Source of the DNA: Hyphomicrobiales bacterium
GTDB lineage: Bacteria; Pseudomonadota; Alphaproteobacteria; Rhizobiales; Aestuariivirgaceae
Length of the DNA: 22,518 nucleotides
Assembly (NCBI GenBank): GCA_025362535.1
Contig: JANYGE010000078.1
Span: 1-22,518 of the forward strand
Direction of reading: 5' to 3'
A program made the translations under genes and the position numbers. Each line of letters opens with the position of its first letter. Position 1 is the first letter of the stretch. Below the pieces are notes generated by a model, which worked only from the letters and a program-made list of their open reading frames with translations, was not told the origin of the DNA and did no database searches. Below, piece after piece: positions 12,216 through 19,525 of the stretch.

Positions 12216-12485
12216 ATGCAAATGGATTTAGGGCCAATTGGAAAAATTATGGAGTCCAAGCTGCGAGTTGCATTAGAGCCCTCATATTTGGAGCTGATTG
12301 ACGAGTCAAACCAGCATCATGGACATAGTGGCGCACATCCCAGCGGTGAGAGCCACTATAGAGTGCGCATTGCAGCCGCAGCTTTCAAGGGCAAATCGCG
12401 TGTGGCGCAGCACCGCATGGTGAATCAGGCTTTGGCGGCGGAGCTTAAACAGCGTGTTCACGCTTTGGCCATTGAGGTGCTTTAG
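12216..12485 (+). CDS. bolA: BolA family protein
   Basis: BolA proteins pair with monothiol glutaredoxins in iron-sulfur and iron handling, and some act as DNA-binding stress or morphology regulators. The 89-residue product has the family core: ELIDESNQHHGHSG (26-39, with the His-rich loop), GESHYRVRIAAAAFKGKSRV and QHRMVNQAL, then VHALAIEVL at the end. The frame extends upstream to a GTG at 12165 and an ATG at 12174, but these lie within or before the putative -10 box; the ATG at 12216 follows GGGAA by 9 bases. An ATG at 12222 is also possible. It diverges from the J-domain gene, and its TAG overlaps the CorC-like gene's stop by 4 bases, so the two converge. Confidence 0.92.
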   Translation: MQMDLGPIGKIMESKLRVALEPSYLELIDESNQHHGHSGAHPSGESHYRVRIAAAAFKGKSRVAQHRMVNQALAAELKQRVHALAIEVL

Positions 12486-13780
12486 CCCTCTTTGGTTTCA
12501 GCCTTTTCGGGTTCGGCTTTGGAAACATTGAGCAGGGAAATTTGTTGTTTGCGCTTTTTTAGCACTTCAAAGCGAAAGCCATGAAAGGTGAAGACTTGGC
12601 CTGCATCCGGAATGATGCGTGCTTCATGGATGACGAGACCAGCAATTGTGGTTGCTTCTTCATCGGGCAATGACCAATCAAGGGCACGGTTGAGATCACG
12701 CAAGGGGACCGCACCTTCGATATTATATGTGCCATTGGCTTGCTTGCGAACACCGGTGGTTACAGCGTCAAATTCATCTTTAATGTCGCCGACAATTTCC
12801 TCGACAATATCTTCAAGCGTGATGAGGCCCTGCACTTCTCCATATTCATCCACCACAATGGCAAAATGGGTTTTGCGGCGCAGGAAGGCATTGAGTTGAT
12901 CCGTGAGTGGTCTGGTGTCGGGCACGAACCAAGCCGGGCTCAAAATATCATCGAGCTTTAAGTTTGGAACACTTCTCCCATCAGCCTGCACGGCGCCAAA
13001 CAAAGTTTTGGCGTGGAGGATGCCTATAATATTGTCGGGATTGTCTTTCCAAACGGGCAGGCGGGTGTGGCCACTCTTTAAAACCTGGTGGATAATGTCG
13101 CTCATGGGTTCTGATGCATCAAGCATGTTCATCTTGGTGCGGTGGATCATGATGTCAGCCACCTCAAGGTCTTTCAGATCAAGGATGCCGCCTAACATGT
13201 CGCGGTCTTTTTTGATGATGGTGCCTTCCTTCTGGTGAAGGTCAATGGCACCGCGAATTTCATCATGGGCCGATAGAATGCCTTCGACATTGCTGGTGTC
13301 AACACCAAAAACCATCAAGGTTTTTTTCACGATATATTCAACGGTCATTACAATGGGGCCAAGCACCGCCGCAATCAAGCGCATGATGGGGGCCACCGCT
13401 AAGGCAACGCGCTCCGGATAAGCAATGGCATAGGTTTTCGGCATCACTTCAGCAAAGATGAGAATGACAACAGTCAGCACCACCGATGCAATAACAGCAC
13501 CGCTATCATTGAACACTTTGACCAGAGCGGCGGTGGCCACGGCAGAGGCTGTGATATTGGCCAGTGTGTTGCCGAGCAGCAGGGAGCCAATCAAACGCTC
13601 TGGCATGGAAGTGAGTTTGAGCACAGTTTTTGCGCGATTATTGCCACGGCGCTCAAGTTCATTCAGGCGCGCGCGCGAGGCTGTGGTCAAGCCAGTTTCA
13701 GAGCCAGAGAAGAAAGCCGATATGATGATGAGGGCCACAATGGACGCTAAGGCCACTGCAACTTCATAATCTATGGTCAT
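12482..13780 (-). CDS. CNNM/CBS-pair membrane protein of the CorC/HlyC (hemolysin C-like) family
   Basis: Full-length 432-residue protein. Four hydrophobic segments at about 7-27, 64-90, 96-118 and 127-150 form a CNNM (DUF21) domain, with the family stretch FSGSETGLTTASRARL. A pair of CBS domains follows (about 207-335; VDEYGEVQGLITLEDIVEEIVGD closes the second), then a CorC_HlyC domain (about 350-428). Such proteins are implicated in magnesium or cobalt efflux and are often annotated as hemolysins; the transported ion cannot be read from the sequence. The ATG overlaps the aroB stop (ATGA), and a clear AGAGGA ribosome binding site lies inside the aroB end, so it is coupled to aroB. Confidence 0.92.
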   Translation of the reverse strand: MTIDYEVAVALASIVALIIISAFFSGSETGLTTASRARLNELERRGNNRAKTVLKLTSMPERLIGSLLLGNTLANITASAVATAALVKVFNDSGAVIASVVLTVVILIFAEVMPKTYAIAYPERVALAVAPIMRLIAAVLGPIVMTVEYIVKKTLMVFGVDTSNVEGILSAHDEIRGAIDLHQKEGTIIKKDRDMLGGILDLKDLEVADIMIHRTKMNMLDASEPMSDIIHQVLKSGHTRLPVWKDNPDNIIGILHAKTLFGAVQADGRSVPNLKLDDILSPAWFVPDTRPLTDQLNAFLRRKTHFAIVVDEYGEVQGLITLEDIVEEIVGDIKDEFDAVTTGVRKQANGTYNIEGAVPLRDLNRALDWSLPDEEATTIAGLVIHEARIIPDAGQVFTFHGFRFEVLKKRKQQISLLNVSKAEPEKAETKEG

Positions 13781-14898
13781 TTGAGATCCTCTTGCAGGAA
13801 TGATAGCACGGCACCATCTTCCACATTTTTAGCGATAAAAGTTTCGCCAATATTTTTGGCCAGAATGAATGTGAGTTTTCCGGCGAGGGCCTTTTTGTCT
13901 TGGCGCATCAGTTCGAGCAATTCTTTCGGGGGCGGCAATGAGCCGGAAATTTCAGTGGCGTGAACTGGAAGTTTGGCGCGTTGTAAATGTTTGCTCACTT
14001 TGATGCTGAGGTCTTTAGCACAGAGACCTTGTTGCTCTGAGAATTTAAACGCTTGCACCATGCCAATGCTGACCGCTTCACCATGCAACAGACGATCAGA
14101 AAAACCACAAGCCGCTTCCAAGGCGTGACCAAACGTGTGTCCGAGATTGAGCAGGGCCCGCACTCCCGTTTCAGTTTCATCTTCGGCCACGATGCGGGCT
14201 TTCATTTCGCAGCTCATGCGCACAGCATGGGCGGTGGCTGAAATATCATTGCCGCCTCGCACCACGGCTTCCAAATTTTTATCGAGCCAGTCAAAGAAAC
14301 TTGCATCGCCGAGCAAACCATATTTAGCAATTTCGGCATAGCCAGCGGCGCGTTGGCGTTGCGGCAAGGTGGTGAGAAGGTCAAGATCAGCCAGCACCAT
14401 AATCGGTTGGTGAAAGGCCCCGATCAGATTTTTTCCAAGTGGCGAATTGATCCCGGTTTTTCCACCGACTGAACTATCCACCATGGCTAAGAGTGAGGTG
14501 GGGATTTGAATGAAATTTACGCCTCGGCGCAATATGCTAGCGGCAAACCCAGTGAGATCACCAATCACACCGCCCCCTAAAGCGATCACACAGTCACGGC
14601 GTTCAACACCTGCAGCTAGCAAGCCATCGCAAAGTTCGGCGAGATATTTATAGCTTTTGGTGCTTTCGCCAGCGGGCAGAATAATGGATTTGAACGCGAT
14701 GTTTTTTGCAGTGAGGGCTGCTTCCAAATTTTTCAAATGATATTTGGCGACATTCTCATCAGTCACAATCGCCACAAAGCTGCGCTTCAGGTGAGGCTCA
14801 ATGAGAGCGCCTGCTTGCTGCAGCAGGCCTTGGCCGATCAAAATTTCATAGCTGCGCTCAGCCAAACTGACTGGCACGCGGTGCAAGATTTTAGTCAT
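13777..14898 (-). CDS. aroB: 3-Dehydroquinate synthase
   Basis: Converts DAHP to 3-dehydroquinate, the second step of the shikimate pathway, using NAD and a divalent metal. The 373-residue product has the NAD loop ALGGGVIGDLTGF (106-118), the substrate-binding segment VDSSVGGKTGIN (140-151), KNLIGAFHQP, and LNLGHTFGHALE with metal-ligand histidines. The frame extends to a TTG at 14928, inside aroK, but the usual family N-terminus begins at the ATG at 14898. That ATG overlaps the aroK stop by 8 bases (ATGACTAA), so translation is coupled. It sits between aroK and the CorC-like gene, a common alphaproteobacterial order. Confidence 0.97.
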   Translation of the reverse strand: MTKILHRVPVSLAERSYEILIGQGLLQQAGALIEPHLKRSFVAIVTDENVAKYHLKNLEAALTAKNIAFKSIILPAGESTKSYKYLAELCDGLLAAGVERRDCVIALGGGVIGDLTGFAASILRRGVNFIQIPTSLLAMVDSSVGGKTGINSPLGKNLIGAFHQPIMVLADLDLLTTLPQRQRAAGYAEIAKYGLLGDASFFDWLDKNLEAVVRGGNDISATAHAVRMSCEMKARIVAEDETETGVRALLNLGHTFGHALEAACGFSDRLLHGEAVSIGMVQAFKFSEQQGLCAKDLSIKVSKHLQRAKLPVHATEISGSLPPPKELLELMRQDKKALAGKLTFILAKNIGETFIAKNVEDGAVLSFLQEDLK

Positions 14899-15478
14899 TT
14901 TTGTTTTTATCCCAGCCGTGCCAATCAACCAAGGCCTTAATCACATCATTGACCATTTGGCCGTGCTGCACATCGCGGCTTTCCACCGTGATATTGGCTT
15001 CGGCATAGACGGGGTAGCGTAAATTGATCAGGCGAGACATCACTGCAGCCGGATCTTCAGTTTTTAGAAGGGGGCGATCATTGCGTTTGCTGACGCGTTT
15101 CAGAAGAAGCTCGAGATCAGCTTTCAGCCACACGGATATGCTGCGGGTCTTGATCCGCTTGCGGGTTTCCTCGTTCATAAACGCACCACCACCCGTGGCC
15201 AAAACCTGTGTGCCATTTTCGAGCAATCTGGCAATCACGCGGCGCTCGCCTTCGCGAAAATAATCTTCTCCGTGGTCGGCGAAGATTTCTGCAATCGATT
15301 TTCCGGCTGCGGTTTCAATTTCATGATCTGCATCAACGAAGGGTATATCAAGCTTTTCAGCCAGCCTGCGCCCCACACTGGTTTTGCCAGCCCCCATCAG
15401 CCCCACGAGAACAATAGGGTGATTGCCCAGCAAGTGCTTGGCAGTTTCGGCATCTTTTGCGATTGATCTTCTGGCCAT
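14891..15478 (-). CDS. aroK: Shikimate kinase
   Basis: Phosphorylates shikimate with ATP in the chorismate pathway. The 195-residue product has the P-loop GLMGAGKTS (26-34), the magnesium/shikimate pair FVDADHEIE (Asp49, Asp51), GGGAF (96-100) and the lid sequence KRNDRPLL. The frame extends to a TTG at 15541, but that would lie within or beyond the predicted promoter; the ATG at 15478 has GGAA about 7 bases upstream and starts MARRSIAKDAETAKHLLG, similar to other alphaproteobacterial AroK. First gene of the aroK-aroB-CorC unit. Confidence 0.96.
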   Translation of the reverse strand: MARRSIAKDAETAKHLLGNHPIVLVGLMGAGKTSVGRRLAEKLDIPFVDADHEIETAAGKSIAEIFADHGEDYFREGERRVIARLLENGTQVLATGGGAFMNEETRKRIKTRSISVWLKADLELLLKRVSKRNDRPLLKTEDPAAVMSRLINLRYPVYAEANITVESRDVQHGQMVNDVIKALVDWHGWDKNKND

Positions 15479-15494
15479 GGTGTTTCCGGCGCTG

Positions 15495-15523
15495 CTTTTA
15501 ACTGAAGGCGCGGCAAATCGCAA
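15495..15523 (-). promoter_or_regulatory. Putative promoter of aroK-aroB-CorC
   Basis: On the minus strand TTGCGA (15518-15523) and TAAAAG (15495-15500) are separated by 17 bases, 17 bases upstream of the aroK ATG. The -35 hexamer is identical to that proposed for the J-domain gene. Confidence 0.45.
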
Positions 15524-15534
15524 AGCATGGCTGT

Positions 15535-15563
15535 TTGGCAAACACGATTGATCAGGCTATGCT
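15535..15563 (+). promoter_or_regulatory. Putative promoter of the small membrane gene, xerD and accA
   Basis: TTGGCA (15535-15540) and TATGCT (15558-15563) are separated by 17 bases. Transcription would start near 15570. An in-frame ATG at 15559 lies inside this -10 box, so it could not be the translation start if the promoter is real. Confidence 0.55.
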
Positions 15564-15594
15564 TAATGGTGTTAGGTTTTGGAGCTTTGTAGCA

Positions 15595-15738
15595 GTGCCG
15601 GATACGATTAAGTTTTTGTTTGTGGTGGGTGCTATTATTGGTGCCATCTATGGCGGCGCATTGGCTCTTTCCAGTTTTCCGCCTGAGCAAAGTGAGATTA
15701 TAAAGCCCCTGCCGCATGAAAAACTCCGCGCCCAATAG
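15595..15738 (+). CDS. Small single-span membrane protein, function unknown
   Basis: I do not recognise a characterised function. Starting at GTG 15595 the product has 47 residues: a short polar start (MPDTIK), one hydrophobic helix (FLFVVGAIIGAIYGGALAL, about 7-25), then a proline- and charge-containing tail SFPPEQSEIIKPLPHEKLRA. A GGAG at 15581-15584 lies 10 bases upstream. Longer starts at TTG 15535 and ATG 15559 fall within the predicted promoter. The tail resembles that of small unannotated proteins found before xerD in other Hyphomicrobiales (from memory, not checked). It overlaps xerD by 23 bases in another frame and probably feeds ribosomes into it. Confidence 0.65.
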   Translation: MPDTIKFLFVVGAIIGAIYGGALALSSFPPEQSEIIKPLPHEKLRAQ

Positions 15739-16669
15739 TGCTGGTGATTCGCGGTTAGTTGCGCGATTTCTTGAGATGATGAGCGCTGAACGTGGCGCTG
15801 CGGACAATTCACTGGCCGCTTACGGCCGCGATTTGCAGGCCTATCTTGAATATTTGCATGGTATTGGTTCTGCCCTTAAAAATACCAGCACCGACGATGT
15901 GCGGGGGTTTTTAGCCGAGGCCGAACATTTAGGATTGGCGCGGACAACTGCGGCACGCAGGCTTTCTGCGGTTAAACAGTTTCATGGTTTTTTGCAGGCT
16001 GAAGGTGTGGCAGCTGAAAACCCGGCTATTATTGTGGAGGGACCACGCGCGGCCAAACCCTTGCCTAAAATGCTCAATGACGGACAGATGATCGGGTTGT
16101 TGGCAGCTGCGCAAGAGCGCGTTCAAAAATCTGAGGGCAAGGCGCTGTTCAAAGCCTTGCGCCTGCAATGCCTGCTCGAACTTCTGGCGGCCACGGGGCT
16201 TCGGGTTTCTGAGCTGGTCGGGCTCTCTTATCGTGCGGCACTTACCGATGATGTGTTTCTCACCATCAAAGGCAAGGGCGGACGCGAGCGGATTGTGCCG
16301 ATTTCTGACCGGGCACGAGAATTTCTGTCAGCTTATGTGAAAGTGTTGAAGGCTGAAATCGAGTCGGAACCAAAATATTTATTTCCTTCTCATGGTGCAG
16401 GTGGGGCTTTAACCCGACAACATTTTGCGCTTGAGCTTAAGAGCTTGGCGCGGATGGCGGGACTTGATGCGGCGGCAGTTTCTCCCCATGTGTTGCGCCA
16501 TGTTTTTGCCAGTGAACTTTTGGCCCATGGAGCCGATTTGCGTGCGGTTCAGCAGATGCTAGGCCATGCTGATATCTCAACCACGCAAATCTATACCCAT
16601 GTGCAGGCTGAGCGGCTAAAAGAGGTTGTCGAAAAATTTCATCCGCTCGCCAAAAAAGGTTCAAGTTGA
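15716..16669 (+). CDS. xerD: Tyrosine recombinase XerD
   Basis: Resolves chromosome dimers at dif together with XerC during division. The 317-residue product has an N-terminal SAM-like DNA-binding domain (FLEMMSAERGAADNSLAAYGRDL) and a catalytic domain with the full set of residues: Arg163 in ATGLRVSEL, Lys187 in KGKGGRERIVPI, His258 and Arg261 in HVLRHVFA, His284 in LGHADI, and the nucleophile Tyr293 in QIYTHV. The chromosomal context beside aroK and accA, and the absence of any phage genes, argue for XerD rather than a mobile integrase. No good ribosome binding site precedes the ATG, and it overlaps the small membrane gene by 23 bases, so coupling is likely. Confidence 0.93.
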   Translation: MKNSAPNSAGDSRLVARFLEMMSAERGAADNSLAAYGRDLQAYLEYLHGIGSALKNTSTDDVRGFLAEAEHLGLARTTAARRLSAVKQFHGFLQAEGVAAENPAIIVEGPRAAKPLPKMLNDGQMIGLLAAAQERVQKSEGKALFKALRLQCLLELLAATGLRVSELVGLSYRAALTDDVFLTIKGKGGRERIVPISDRAREFLSAYVKVLKAEIESEPKYLFPSHGAGGALTRQHFALELKSLARMAGLDAAAVSPHVLRHVFASELLAHGADLRAVQQMLGHADISTTQIYTHVQAERLKEVVEKFHPLAKKGSS

Positions 16670-16723
16670 CTTTGCGTCGCCGCATTGCCAGAAACGCCGC
16701 CACAAGACGAGTTCCGAGGGATT

Positions 16724-17677
16724 ATGCACGCATTTCTGGATTTTGAAGCACCGGTTGCCGAACTTGAGGGTAAGATCGCGGAATTACGCAGTCTTGCACA
16801 GGGCGATGCTAAGATTTCAATTTCTGATGATGTGAAATCATTAGAGAAAAAGGCCAATAAGATTTTAAATGATCTGTATTTGGCTTTAACCCCTTGGCAA
16901 AAAGCACAAGTGGCTAGGCATCCGGATCGGCCGCATGCGCTTAACTATATCGAACATTTGATTACTGATTTTGTGCCCTTAGCGGGGGATCGTAAATTTT
17001 CCGAAGATGAAGCCGTGGTGGGTGGACTTGGGCGTTTTAAAGGCCAAGCCGTTGTGGTGATTGGCCAAGAAAAGGGTTCTGACACGGCAAGCAGGCTGAA
17101 ACATAATTTCGGCATGGCGAAACCTGAGGGTTATCGCAAGGCCGTGCGCTTGATGGAAATGGCGGATCGGTTTGGTTTGCCAGTGATTACCTTTGTTGAC
17201 ACATCGGGTGCCTATCCCGGAGTTGATGCAGAAGAGCGCGGTCAGGCCGAGGCGATTGCCCGTTCAACTGATTGTTGTTTAAGCTTGGGGGTTCCGCTGG
17301 TCTCAGTGATTATTGGCGAAGGTGGCTCTGGTGGAGCGATTGCGATTGCCACGGCCAATACGGTTTTGATGTTGGAACATGCCATTTATAGCGTGATTTC
17401 ACCCGAAGGAGCGGCTTCGATTTTGTGGCGCGATCCGGCGCGGGCCAAAGATGCAGCCGTTGCGCTGAAAATCACGGCGCAAGACCTCAAGAAATTCGGC
17501 GTGATTGATGAGATAGTGCCTGAACCTATGGGTGGCGCACACCGGATGCCTTCCCAAGCCATGGACGCCGTGAGTGAGGCGATTGCCAGAACCCTACAGG
17601 CTTTCAGTGGACTTTCGGCTGATCTTATTCGAACCCAAAGACGTGAGAAGTTCCTGGGTATTGGACGAAGCCTCTAA
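16724..17677 (+). CDS. accA: Acetyl-CoA carboxylase carboxyltransferase subunit alpha
   Basis: With AccD it transfers the carboxyl group from biotin to acetyl-CoA, the first committed step of fatty acid synthesis. The 317-residue product begins MHAFLDFEAPVAELEGKI, the standard start of the family, and is full length. Conserved stretches include ALTPWQKAQVARHPDRPHA, FGMAKPEGYRKA, TFVDTSGAYPGVDAEERGQ and the glycine-rich GEGGSGGAIAI, then SPEGAASILWRD. The frame extends to a TTG at 16685, but GAGGGATT directly before ATG 16724 supports the shorter start. It lies 54 bp after xerD and probably shares its transcript. AccD is not in the window. Confidence 0.96.
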   Translation: MHAFLDFEAPVAELEGKIAELRSLAQGDAKISISDDVKSLEKKANKILNDLYLALTPWQKAQVARHPDRPHALNYIEHLITDFVPLAGDRKFSEDEAVVGGLGRFKGQAVVVIGQEKGSDTASRLKHNFGMAKPEGYRKAVRLMEMADRFGLPVITFVDTSGAYPGVDAEERGQAEAIARSTDCCLSLGVPLVSVIIGEGGSGGAIAIATANTVLMLEHAIYSVISPEGAASILWRDPARAKDAAVALKITAQDLKKFGVIDEIVPEPMGGAHRMPSQAMDAVSEAIARTLQAFSGLSADLIRTQRREKFLGIGRSL

Positions 17678-17735
17678 ATAGTCTGAAACTTATTTCATTA
17701 CGTCGTTATGTTGAATGCAGCAGGATTGGTGTGAC

Positions 17736-19130
17736 ATGATGAAACTTTCACGGCGTGGTTTTTTGGCTGCAGGTGCTATGGCACTCGCTACACCAAGCTT
17801 TGCAGCGGAATATCCACGACTCACCATTCAATCGCGCATTCTTGATGTGAAGGGCAAGCCCGCAAAAGTGTTTGGGATTATGGGCCCCACTGGCAAGCCG
17901 GGCCTTGAGATGATTTTCGGTGAGCGTTTTGCCTTGGAACTCAAAAATGATATGACCGAAGAAACGGCTATCCACTGGCATGGGCTAACGCCGCCTACCG
18001 CTCAAGATGGTGTTCCGCAATTATCCGGCACAGCCCTGAAAGCCGGTGAAGCCCGAATTTATGACTTTGAAAACAACAAAGCTGGCACCCATTGGATGCA
18101 CTCGCATTTAGGGTTGCAAGAGCAAAGCCTGCTTGCTGCTCCGTTGATTGTGCGTGAAACCGCTCAGCCGGTTTTTGATGAACAAGAACATGTGGTGATG
18201 CTGCATGATTTTACATTCCGTGATCCGGCGGAGATTCTCCGTGAATTGCAAAATGGCGGTGGTGCCCATGCCATGCATAATATGGGTTCGATGAAAATGG
18301 ATGCCGCCATGATGGGCATGATGGCGAATGATGTGCCTTATGATGCGATGTTGGCCAATGACCGCACTTTAGATGATCCTGAAGTTTTGCGGGTTGAGAA
18401 AAATGGGGCTGTGCGGTTGCGGATTATCAATGGTTGTGCGGCTACAAATTTGTGGATTGATTTGGGCGAACTAACAGGTGAATTGATTGCTGTAGATGGC
18501 AACACGGTTTTGCCTTTTAAGGCGAAGCGCTTTCCTCTGGCTATAGCCCAACGCGCCGACATTCGATTGCAAGTGCCGCAAGGTTCTGGTGCGTGGCCGA
18601 TTTTATTTCAATCGGAAGGTAGCACATTGCGCTCCGGCATTATTCTACAATCGGGCGATGGGCAGATTTCAAAACTCAGTGATCAAGGGGTGGCTGGAGA
18701 TGTGGTTGATCTTGCCATGGAAGCCCAGCTTAAATCATTGGCTAAAGTTATTGCTGAGCCCGTGACGCATAGTGAGTTGGTGGAGTTGACTGGTGGCACT
18801 GAAAATTATGCATGGGGTTTTAACAACAAGTCGATGATGCATAACGTTCTGTTTAATGTGCGCCAGGCAGAGCGGGTTGAAGTTGTGCTACGCAATTTAA
18901 CCAGCATGGCGCATCCTATGCATTTGCACGGACATTATTTCAAAGTGGTTGCTATAGGTGACAAGCGTTTAGATGGAGCAGTGCGCGACACCATTTTGGT
19001 TCCGGTGGGCGAGCAAGTGACGATCCAATTCCAAGCTGATAATCCCGGCAATTGGGCGTTTCATTGCCACCATCTCTACCACATGAATTCGGGCATGATG
19101 GCCAGCATTGCTTATGCAGGTGCGGCTTAA
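17736..19130 (+). CDS. Tat-exported multicopper oxidase (CueO/CopA-like) with Met-rich loop
   Basis: A 464-residue three-domain multicopper oxidase, probably a periplasmic cuprous oxidase for copper tolerance. A Tat signal (SRRGFLAAGA, likely cleavage after SFA near residue 23) precedes the mature protein. All copper ligands are present: HWHG (His80, His82), HSH (122-124), HPMHLH (His393, 396, 398) and the C-terminal cluster HCHHLYHMNSGM (His443, Cys444, His445, His449, Met454), with Met as the axial type 1 ligand. Residues 178-205 hold a loop with eight Met within 17 residues plus His, reminiscent of the Met-rich insert of CueO but placed in the middle domain. An ATG at 17715 would add seven residues ahead of the Tat motif; the ATG at 17736 has AGGA upstream. 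No copper regulator is nearby. The true substrate is inferred. Confidence 0.9.
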   Translation: MMKLSRRGFLAAGAMALATPSFAAEYPRLTIQSRILDVKGKPAKVFGIMGPTGKPGLEMIFGERFALELKNDMTEETAIHWHGLTPPTAQDGVPQLSGTALKAGEARIYDFENNKAGTHWMHSHLGLQEQSLLAAPLIVRETAQPVFDEQEHVVMLHDFTFRDPAEILRELQNGGGAHAMHNMGSMKMDAAMMGMMANDVPYDAMLANDRTLDDPEVLRVEKNGAVRLRIINGCAATNLWIDLGELTGELIAVDGNTVLPFKAKRFPLAIAQRADIRLQVPQGSGAWPILFQSEGSTLRSGIILQSGDGQISKLSDQGVAGDVVDLAMEAQLKSLAKVIAEPVTHSELVELTGGTENYAWGFNNKSMMHNVLFNVRQAERVEVVLRNLTSMAHPMHLHGHYFKVVAIGDKRLDGAVRDTILVPVGEQVTIQFQADNPGNWAFHCHHLYHMNSGMMASIAYAGAA

Positions 19131-19525
19131 AGCAAGTCTTGCAAATGCGGGATGAGCGGCAAGTCAGCTGGCGGCATGGGATAATCGCGCAGGGATTTGG
19201 CATGCACCCATTTAATTGCTTGGCCTTCTAAGCCTTGGGCAATGCCTTTCCAGCGACGGCAGACATAAAGCGGCATGAGCAAGTGAAAATCATCATAGGC
19301 ATGGCTGGCAAAGGTTAGGGGCGCAAGACAGGATTCTTCAACATTGATACCAAGCTCTTCTTTAAGTTCGCGGATCAAGGCCTGTTCTGGCCGTTCGCCA
19401 GCTTCCACCTTGCCGCCTGGAAATTCCCACAGGCCAGCCAGCGACTTTCCTTCGGGGCGTTTGGATAGAAGAATGCGGCCATCGGGGTCGATCAGGGCAA
19501 CGGCTACGACCAATACGCTTTTCAT
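19127..19525 (-). CDS. mutT: NUDIX hydrolase, MutT-like 8-oxo-dGTP diphosphatase
   Basis: Probably removes oxidised dGTP from the nucleotide pool. The 132-residue product is the typical MutT size and has a complete Nudix box from Gly38 to Ile60: GGKVEAGERP, then RELKEELGI, matching Gx5Ex7REUxEExGU. KRPEGKSLAGLWEFPGGK before it and CRRWKGIAQGLEGQAIKWV after it are characteristic of MutT. The ATG shares one base with the argJ stop (TAATG), so it is coupled to argJ; its own stop overlaps the stop of the convergent multicopper oxidase by 4 bases. Other Nudix substrates are possible. Confidence 0.9.
   Translation of the reverse strand: MKSVLVVAVALIDPDGRILLSKRPEGKSLAGLWEFPGGKVEAGERPEQALIRELKEELGINVEESCLAPLTFASHAYDDFHLLMPLYVCRRWKGIAQGLEGQAIKWVHAKSLRDYPMPPADLPLIPHLQDLL

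Noticed and set aside
14899..14928. Longer N-terminus for AroB from a TTG at 14928
   Set aside because: It would sit within aroK, and the usual AroB N-terminus begins at ATG 14898, which has the coupled-overlap arrangement. The same reasoning removed TTG extensions of glgC, aroK, accA and argJ.
15716..16669. XerD gene considered as a phage or island integrase
   Set aside because: It is within a conserved housekeeping order, has a XerD-type length and N-terminus, and there are no attachment repeats, tRNA or mobile genes nearby.
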